Positions 58,664 to 64,000 of a DNA stretch of 64,000 nt are shown here, piece by piece. The stretch comes from Aliishimia sp965656085 (GTDB lineage: Bacteria > Pseudomonadota > Alphaproteobacteria > Rhodobacterales > Rhodobacteraceae). Every line of letters begins with the position of its first letter. Within the stretch, counting starts at the first letter, position 1. Location of the stretch: NCBI GenBank assembly GCA_965656085.1, contig CBFHJA010000015.1, forward strand, positions 1-64,000. The letters are read 5' to 3'. The notes under the pieces are model-generated. The model worked only from the letters and a program-made list of their open reading frames with translations, had not been told where the DNA came from and did not search any database. Both the position numbers and the translations under genes were made by a program.

Positions 58664-59680
58664 ATGAGCGTGCCGACGCTGCAAGACGTCGCGCAGCGTG
58701 CCGGCGTGTCCACGGCCACCGTGTCGCGCTGTCTCAACACGCCCGACCAGGTCTCTGAAAAGACCCGCGCCCGCGTCCTGTCCGCAGTCCACGAGCTCGG
58801 CTATGCGCCCAATTTCGGCGCCCGCGCACTCGCGGCGAAACGCACAGGTACCTTTGGCGCAATCATTCCGACGATGGAAAACGCGATCTTCGCGCGCGGT
58901 CTGCAAGCCTTTCAGGAGGAACTCGGCACCCAAAGGATCACCCTTCTGGTCGCCTCCTCGTCCTATAAGCCCGACCTCGAAGAGGAACAAATCCGCGCCC
59001 TGATCGCCCGCGGCGCTGACGCTCTGCTCTTGATCGGCTTTGACCGCACAGCCGAGACCTATGCGCTGCTCAACCGCCGCAACATTCCCTACGTGGTTGC
59101 ATGGACCTACCGGCCCGAAGAGCCGCAGGTCTCGGTCGGCTTCGACAACCGCGCGGCCATGCGGCAACTCACTCAGGAAGTGCTCGCGCTCGGGCACCGG
59201 CATCTGGGGATGATCTCGGCGGAACGGCGCGAAAACGACCGGGCCCGCGCGCGCTTTGAGGGCGTGTTGGACGCGATGCGGACGCAGGGGCTCGACCCGG
59301 ACGCTCTGCAATTGGCCGAAGCGCCCTACTCCATCGCCAACGGCGCGGCGGGGTTCGAAATGCTCATGCAGTCGGGCCCGCGGCCGACAGCAGTGCTCTG
59401 CGGCAATGACGTGCTCGCCGCTGGCGCGCTGTCCAAAGCGCGGGAGATGGGACTACGGGTGCCCGAAGATGTATCGATCACAGGCTTTGACGATATCGAC
59501 ATCGCCAGCATCGTCAGCCCGGCGCTGACAACGGTGCATGTTCCCCACCGAAAGATGGGACGGACGGCGGCGCAAATACTTCTCGCGATGCGGTCCGGCG
59601 AGGCCGCCATGCCGCACAGCGTGGATCTGGGCACGTCGATCACATGGCGCGACTCGCTCGGCCCCGCACCCACCGCCTGA
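58664..59680 (+). CDS. LacI-family transcriptional regulator of the DHPS cluster
   Basis: 338 residues from the ATG at 58664 (MSVPTLQDVAQRAGVSTATVSRCLN: the LacI helix-turn-helix plus hinge). A TTG-initiated form 69 nt upstream cannot be excluded, and GGAGG at 58620 would suit a start between the two. The effector domain (residues about 62-335) is periplasmic-binding-like: GAIIPTMENAIFARGLQAFQEEL, GADALLLIGFDR, CGNDVLAAGALSKAREMGLRVPEDVSITGFDDIDIA. Divergent from the DHPS operon, whose promoter carries two matching palindromes. In JMP134 another type of regulator (HpsR) serves this pathway. Confidence 0.88.
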   Translation: MSVPTLQDVAQRAGVSTATVSRCLNTPDQVSEKTRARVLSAVHELGYAPNFGARALAAKRTGTFGAIIPTMENAIFARGLQAFQEELGTQRITLLVASSSYKPDLEEEQIRALIARGADALLLIGFDRTAETYALLNRRNIPYVVAWTYRPEEPQVSVGFDNRAAMRQLTQEVLALGHRHLGMISAERRENDRARARFEGVLDAMRTQGLDPDALQLAEAPYSIANGAAGFEMLMQSGPRPTAVLCGNDVLAAGALSKAREMGLRVPEDVSITGFDDIDIASIVSPALTTVHVPHRKMGRTAAQILLAMRSGEAAMPHSVDLGTSITWRDSLGPAPTA

Positions 59681-59720
59681 GCGGCTTTTGCACCGACGCG
59701 AAAGCCGTTAGCGTCGAGGT

Positions 59721-60347
59721 ATGTCCAGCGCTCCGCCGATTCCCCTCGACAAGATGATCGTCTGCCCGCATTGCGACGCAGCTTTCGCACTCAGGCGACC
59801 TGCGGCTGGGGAAAAGGCCGTCTGTCAGCGCTGCGGTACCACGCTGATCACCCCACGCCGCAAGGCAGGCATGCAGATCATCTCTCTTTCGCTCGCCGTG
59901 GCCATCCTGATCGTGACGGCCACGCTCTTCCCGTTTCTCGAAATCCATGCGGCGGGCAGTTCCAACAGCGTATCGATCCTCGATGCCGCCCTCGCCTTCA
60001 GTGACGGCCCGCTGCTCGTCCTCGCGCTTGCCACCGCTGCGCTAATTGTCTTCGTGCCACTCGCGCGCGTCCTGCTGTCGATTTACGTCCTCGTGCCTGT
60101 GGTGTTCGACCGCCCGCCGGCGCCACGCGCCGCGCAGGCTTTTCGCATGGCGGAGGCCCTCCGCCCATGGTCGATGGCAGAAATTTTCGCCATTGGCTGC
60201 GCCGTGGCGCTGATCAAGATCGCCGATCTCGCCGAGGTCGCGTTCGGGCCGGCTTTCTGGATGTTCGTGGCGCTGGCATTGCTCGTCGTCATTCAGGACA
60301 GCTTTCTGTGCAGATGGTCGGTATGGACCTCGCTGGAGCGCAAATGA
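59721..60347 (+). CDS. pqiA: Paraquat-inducible protein A domain, first half
   Basis: 208 residues. N-terminal zinc ribbon (CPHC at residues 15-18, CQRC at 35-38) followed by four transmembrane helices, a single PqiA domain. E. coli PqiA is one protein of about 417 residues with two such domains; here each domain has its own gene. It overlaps the second pqiA gene by 4 bp (ATGA). PqiABC moves lipids between inner and outer membranes; PqiA is the inner-membrane part. Start at 59721 (MSSAPPIPLD), 41 nt after the LacI stop. Confidence 0.88.
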   Translation: MSSAPPIPLDKMIVCPHCDAAFALRRPAAGEKAVCQRCGTTLITPRRKAGMQIISLSLAVAILIVTATLFPFLEIHAAGSSNSVSILDAALAFSDGPLLVLALATAALIVFVPLARVLLSIYVLVPVVFDRPPAPRAAQAFRMAEALRPWSMAEIFAIGCAVALIKIADLAEVAFGPAFWMFVALALLVVIQDSFLCRWSVWTSLERK

Positions 60348-60973
60348 GCTACACGAGCGCCCGCGAGATGGGTCTGGTCGCCTGCCGCACCTGCGCCCGG
60401 CCTCATCCGATGGGCACGCAGACCTGTACCCGCTGCGGGCGGGCATTGTCTTCGCGAGACGGCGCCAGCCTGCAAAGGGTCTGGGCTCTTTGGATCGTCG
60501 GGTTGCTGTGCTACATCCCCGCTAATCTCTATCCGATGCTGCAAACTAGGACCCTGCTGCGCGTTCAGGAGGACACCATCATCGGCGGCGCAATCGACAT
60601 CCTGCATCACGGCGCATATGGCATCGCCTTCATTATACTGGTTGCGTCGGTCGTCATTCCCATAGGCAAGTTTCTCGCCATTGCCTTTCTGGCCGTGTCG
60701 GTCACCCGTCCGTCAACGGTCTCAACCCATAACCGGCAATTGCTTTACGAGGTCGTCGAGTATATCGGACGTTGGTCAATGGTGGATATATTCGTGGTCG
60801 CAATCCTATCATCGCTTGTGCAACTCAACGCCCTCGCGGCAATCAACCCGGGCCTCGCGAGCCTGTTCTTCGCGCTGTCGGTGATCTTCACGATGCTCTC
60901 TGCGCAGGCCTTCGACAGTCGCTTGATCTGGGACGTGCAAAGCGCGCAGGCAAAAGGCAACGTCGATGAGTGA
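60344..60973 (+). CDS. pqiA: Paraquat-inducible protein A domain, second half
   Basis: 209 residues from the ATG at 60344. Zinc ribbon CRTC...CTRCG (residues 14-17 and about 28-31), then four transmembrane helices (VWALWIVGLLCYIPANLYPMLQT; GIAFIILVASVVIPIGKFLAIAF; MVDIFVVAILSSLVQLNALAAI; SLFFALSVIFTMLSAQAFD). The block RWSMVDIF parallels PWSMAEIF in the preceding gene, showing the two are duplicated domains. It overlaps pqiB by 8 bp. Confidence 0.88.
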   Translation: MSYTSAREMGLVACRTCARPHPMGTQTCTRCGRALSSRDGASLQRVWALWIVGLLCYIPANLYPMLQTRTLLRVQEDTIIGGAIDILHHGAYGIAFIILVASVVIPIGKFLAIAFLAVSVTRPSTVSTHNRQLLYEVVEYIGRWSMVDIFVVAILSSLVQLNALAAINPGLASLFFALSVIFTMLSAQAFDSRLIWDVQSAQAKGNVDE

Positions 60974-63329
60974 CGACTTGCCCGAGGTCGGCATCGAGCC
61001 AGCGCGCCGCTCTCTTCTGCAACGCGCTTCTTACGTCTGGCTAATCCCAATCATTGCCCTTGTCATCGCCCTGAGCGTCGCCGCGCAGGCCTATTTCGCG
61101 CGCGGACCGCTGATCGAGATCGAATTCGCCGATGCCAGCGGCGTGGCTGTACGGGAAACCGAACTCCGCTATCGTGACATCGCTGTCGGGGTCGTGGAAG
61201 ACCTCAGTTTCACACCTGATCTGAGCGGCGTGGTAGCCTCTGTCCGGCTTGACAAGGATATAGCCCCATATGTCGATGTGGCCTCCGCGTTCTGGATCGT
61301 CCGCCCGGAACTAACCACCCAAGGGATCAGCGGGCTCGATACTGTTCTGACCGGGGTCTATATCGAAGGCGATTGGGACAACGAGATCGGGGACGCGCGG
61401 TCGCAATTCCGCGGGCTCGACGAAGCACCCCTGTTCCGGGCGGGCCGACGCGGGCTTCAGATTACCCTTCGGACGACGGCGGGCGGCTCGCTCACGGATG
61501 ACAGCCCGATCACGTATCGCGGCATCGAAGTAGGACAGGTCGGGCGCGCTTATATCAGCCAAGAAGGCAATTTTGCCATCGCCGAAGCGATCATCTTCGA
61601 GCCGCATGTTCGGCTGGTCACGCCCAACACGCGGTTCTGGGACACCTCCGGCTTTACATTCTCGGTCGGCCCGCAGGGCGCCGAGATCGACTTTTCCTCC
61701 GTCGCCACACTGGTCAGCGGCGGCATCACCTTCGATACGTTCGTTTCGGGCGGCGGCCGCGTGCAGGACGGTACCGTGTACGAGGTCTACACCGACGCGG
61801 GCGCGGCGCGGGACAGCCTGTTCCGTGAACCAGAGGTCGAGACGCTGGACCTGCGCGTTGTGTTCGACGAGAATATTTCCGGCCTTGCGGTGGACGCGCC
61901 TGTCGAGCTTGGCGGGCTGCGGATTGGTAGCGTCGAGAGTGTCTCGGGTATCATCGACCGCGATGCCTTCGGTGACAACCGGGTCCGGCTCAACGTCCTG
62001 CTTGCAATCCAGCCCGCCCGCCTTGGGCTGCAAGGCGAGGTGACGCCAGAGGCCGCGCTGTCCTTCCTCAAGCAACGCGTCGAAGAAGGCTTGCGCGCCC
62101 GTCTTGCCACATCCGGGCTGCTCTCGACCGGTCTCAAGATCGAATTTGTGCAGGTGCCCGACGCCCCGCCGACCATTTTGCAAGCGGGCGAGGCGACCAT
62201 CCCGATCATGCCCACGACCGAAAGCGACGTGTCAGACATGGCCGATACTGTCACAGGCGTGATCACGCGGATCAATGACTTGCCTGTCGAAGAACTTCTG
62301 ACAAGCGCGATCGAGTTTCTCGACAGCGCCGAAGCGTTGGTTTCCGATCCCGACCTGCGGCAAACACCGGGTGATGCCCGGGCATTGCTCGCAGATATCC
62401 GCGCGATCACTTCTTCGGACGGTGTGCAGCGCGTGCCCGCCACCCTCGAGCGGACACTGGCGCAACTGGAAGACGTGCTGGATCAGATCGAAGCCACCGA
62501 TATCGCCACCCGGATCGGCGCGGCGGCGGACGCAGCCACCGGGGCGGCGGAGGGTCTGAGCGCCTCTCTGGACGGTGTGCCGGAGCTGATCGCCCGGATC
62601 GACACGGTCGCTGGGCAGGCCGCAAGCCTGCCCGTGGATGAACTCACTGAAGAGCTTCGCACGCTCACGCGGTCGGCAAGCGACCTGCTTGGCAGCGAGG
62701 GCGCGCAAAGCCTGCCGGACACGCTCGATGCCGTTCTGACGCGCGTCGAAACCCTGCTGGTCGATCTGGAAACTGCGCAGACCGCACGCCGCCTGACCTC
62801 CGCGCTCGAGTCTGCGGCGGCAGCGGCGGATGGGCTCGCGGCCTCCACAGACGGCGTGCCGGCCCTGATCGAGCGGCTGAACACACTGGCCGGAACTGCG
62901 TCGGAATTGCCGCTTGAGGACCTCGTCACAGAAGTCACCGCCCTGACACGGTCCGCGGAGAGCGTGATTGGCACCGATGCTGCACGGCGCCTGCCCGCCG
63001 AGCTTGGCACAGCACTGAGCGAGATCAACGCAACCCTGGCAGAGCTGCGCGCGGGTGGGACAGTCGAGAACGTGACGGAAGCCCTGTCCTCTGCGCGCCG
63101 CGCTGCCGATGCGGTGGCGGGCTCCACTGACCAATTGCCCGCCCTCGTCGAACGGGCGCAAGCGGTGCTGAATCAGGCAAGTAGCACCCTTGCCGGCTAT
63201 GATCGCGGAGACAGTCTGGGGCGCGATGCGCAAAACGCCTTGCGGGATATCTCGCGGGCCGCCGATGCGCTGGCGTCGCTGGCACGGATGCTGGAACGCA
63301 ACCCGGACTCCCTGCTGCGAGGACGATAG
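60966..63329 (+). CDS. pqiB: Paraquat-inducible protein B, multi-MCE lipid transport protein
   Basis: 787 residues, longer than E. coli PqiB (546). One N-terminal transmembrane helix (SYVWLIPIIALVIALSVAAQAYF), three MCE domains (about residues 48-140, 160-260, 285-395), then an extended C-terminal part of about 390 residues made of alternating helical repeats: DGVPELIARIDTVAGQAASLPVDEL, DGVPALIERLNTLAGTASELPLEDL, DQLPALVERAQAVL, each followed by an LTRSA-type segment at about 93-residue spacing. PqiB hexamers form a needle-like lipid channel; the repeats would lengthen the helical needle. It overlaps pqiA and is followed 10 nt later by pqiC. Confidence 0.9.
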   Translation: MSDDLPEVGIEPARRSLLQRASYVWLIPIIALVIALSVAAQAYFARGPLIEIEFADASGVAVRETELRYRDIAVGVVEDLSFTPDLSGVVASVRLDKDIAPYVDVASAFWIVRPELTTQGISGLDTVLTGVYIEGDWDNEIGDARSQFRGLDEAPLFRAGRRGLQITLRTTAGGSLTDDSPITYRGIEVGQVGRAYISQEGNFAIAEAIIFEPHVRLVTPNTRFWDTSGFTFSVGPQGAEIDFSSVATLVSGGITFDTFVSGGGRVQDGTVYEVYTDAGAARDSLFREPEVETLDLRVVFDENISGLAVDAPVELGGLRIGSVESVSGIIDRDAFGDNRVRLNVLLAIQPARLGLQGEVTPEAALSFLKQRVEEGLRARLATSGLLSTGLKIEFVQVPDAPPTILQAGEATIPIMPTTESDVSDMADTVTGVITRINDLPVEELLTSAIEFLDSAEALVSDPDLRQTPGDARALLADIRAITSSDGVQRVPATLERTLAQLEDVLDQIEATDIATRIGAAADAATGAAEGLSASLDGVPELIARIDTVAGQAASLPVDELTEELRTLTRSASDLLGSEGAQSLPDTLDAVLTRVETLLVDLETAQTARRLTSALESAAAAADGLAASTDGVPALIERLNTLAGTASELPLEDLVTEVTALTRSAESVIGTDAARRLPAELGTALSEINATLAELRAGGTVENVTEALSSARRAADAVAGSTDQLPALVERAQAVLNQASSTLAGYDRGDSLGRDAQNALRDISRAADALASLARMLERNPDSLLRGR

Positions 63330-63339
63330 AGGAGAGAGA

Positions 63340-63900
63340 ATGACCTTCTGGAAACCTGCCTGTCTGGCGCTTGCCCTCGGCCTCGCCGCATGCGCCAGCC
63401 CGCCGGACCGCTTCGCGGTGATCCCGCCAGTGACAGAAACCCGGCAGCCGATTGCCTTCCGCGCCGTGGAAATCCGTGAGCTATCCCTGCCCGCCTATGC
63501 CGCCGCCGATGAAATTGCCGTGCAAGCCGAGGATGGCACGCTGACCAGCGAGGGCACACTCTGGGCAGACAGCCCACCACGTGCGGTGGCGCTGGAGCTC
63601 GCGCGCAGCCTTGGCCGGATCACCGGTGCGCGCGTGGCGTCCGATCCGTGGCCCTTCGAAGCGCTCCCGGATGCCTCCCTCGATATCCGCTTCGAGAGCT
63701 TCGTACCCGAAGCGACCGGTATCTACCGCGCCACTGGCCAGTACTTCGTCGCAGTACCGGATGGCCGCCGTGAACGCGCCGGTTTGTTCGAACTCGCGGT
63801 TCCCTTTGCCCCGGAGGCGGGCCTTGCAGCCATCGCACAGGCCCGGGGGCAAATCATAGCCGACCTCGCGGCATTTATCGCGCGGGATGGTTTGCGGTGA
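63340..63900 (+). CDS. pqiC: PqiC-family lipoprotein (ABC-type transport auxiliary, DUF330)
   Basis: 186 residues from the ATG at 63340 (GGAGAGAG upstream). Lipoprotein signal with lipobox LAAC (Cys at about residue 18). Mature part: RAVEIRELSLPAYAAADEIAVQAEDGTL, WADSPPRAVALELARSLGRITGARVASDPWPFE, VAVPDGRRERAGLFEL. Outer-membrane lipoprotein expected to dock the PqiB needle. Last gene of the pqiA-pqiA-pqiB-pqiC operon. Confidence 0.88.
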   Translation: MTFWKPACLALALGLAACASPPDRFAVIPPVTETRQPIAFRAVEIRELSLPAYAAADEIAVQAEDGTLTSEGTLWADSPPRAVALELARSLGRITGARVASDPWPFEALPDASLDIRFESFVPEATGIYRATGQYFVAVPDGRRERAGLFELAVPFAPEAGLAAIAQARGQIIADLAAFIARDGLR

Positions 63901-63910
63901 AGACGGCAAG

Positions 63911-64000
63911 CTAGGCAGGCAGGGCCACGGAGAACACGTCCATTTCGCCGACGAAACCTTTCAAGGCGGCGGGCTGCAATGTGTCGACGGACATGTCACT
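63911..64000 (-). CDS. C-terminal end of a minus-strand gene, possibly an adenylate/guanylate cyclase
   Basis: The last 29 codons before a TAG stop at 63911-63913 read ...LQPAALKGFVGEMDVFSVALPA. The pattern P-x-x-LKGF-x-x-x-x-V(F)-x-V is typical of the end of class III adenylate/guanylate cyclase domains. The body lies beyond the right edge, so the call is tentative. It converges on pqiC with a 10-nt gap. Confidence 0.4.
   Translation of the reverse strand, partial: SDMSVDTLQPAALKGFVGEMDVFSVALPA

Overview
The window is a high-GC, gene-dense stretch of chromosome from an alphaproteobacterium, most probably a marine member of the Rhodobacterales (Roseobacter group). This is inferred from the gene content: an ScfR-family regulator, the NDUFA12-mlaD-DUF2155 block facing aat-accC-accB, a VPLPA-CTERM protein, TRAP and TctCBA carriers, a PhoX phosphatase and a complete dihydroxypropanesulfonate (DHPS) catabolic cluster. 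I saw no rRNA or tRNA gene, CRISPR array, integrase or transposase. No stretch longer than about 300 bases lacks a gene.

Layout. 1-6.7 kb: an ScfR-type regulator (cut by the left edge) is divergent from a five-gene branched-chain-amino-acid-type ABC transporter operon, with paired TTTACAAA sites between them. 6.9-12.5 kb: a VPLPA-CTERM protein, an acyl-CoA synthetase, biotin carboxyl carrier protein and biotin carboxylase (accBC), and aat. 12.4-16.3 kb: housekeeping genes on the minus strand (DUF2155, mlaD, NDUFA12, a Rid protein, clpX, clpP). 16.5-21 kb: a photolyase with an unusual domain order and a CarH-like upstream repeat, phoX with a Pho-box-like site, and an LpxL-type acyltransferase. 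21-24.2 kb: a BKACE enzyme, kynureninase, and a tryptophan 2,3-dioxygenase broken by what looks like an 11-nt deletion.

24.5-33.8 kb: a capsule/exopolysaccharide locus. It holds kpsT/E/M-type export genes, two paralogous SAM methyltransferases, two glycosyltransferases, a UDP-glucose-4-epimerase-like protein and a homologue of UDP-sulfoquinovose synthase. It runs head-on into a secreted serralysin-like RTX metalloprotease gene. 36 kb: hemP. 36.2-47.9 kb: a catabolic island with a Tm-1-like protein, aldehyde dehydrogenase, TctCBA transporter, cytochrome P450, PuuA-like glutamine-synthetase homologue, class I glutamine amidotransferase, IclR regulator and class III aminotransferase. It resembles the Puu putrescine pathway, but a P450 stands where an amine oxidase would be expected.

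48-49.5 kb: an acyltransferase and a universal stress protein. 49.6-59.7 kb: the DHPS cluster (TRAP transporter, a small membrane protein, hpsN, SDR and zinc-ADH partners, suyAB, a ComC-like sulfolactate dehydrogenase), controlled by a divergent LacI regulator with two palindromic operators lying on the predicted -10 and -35. 59.7-63.9 kb: a paraquat-inducible/MCE lipid transport operon (split pqiA, pqiB with tandem C-terminal repeats, pqiC). The right edge holds the end of a further minus-strand gene.

The most unusual non-coding structure is a composite repeat of about 220-250 bp. It occurs twice (about 8.05 and 47.94 kb), both times between convergent genes and both times supplying the stop codon of the minus-strand neighbour. 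A related fragment lies upstream of the photolyase.
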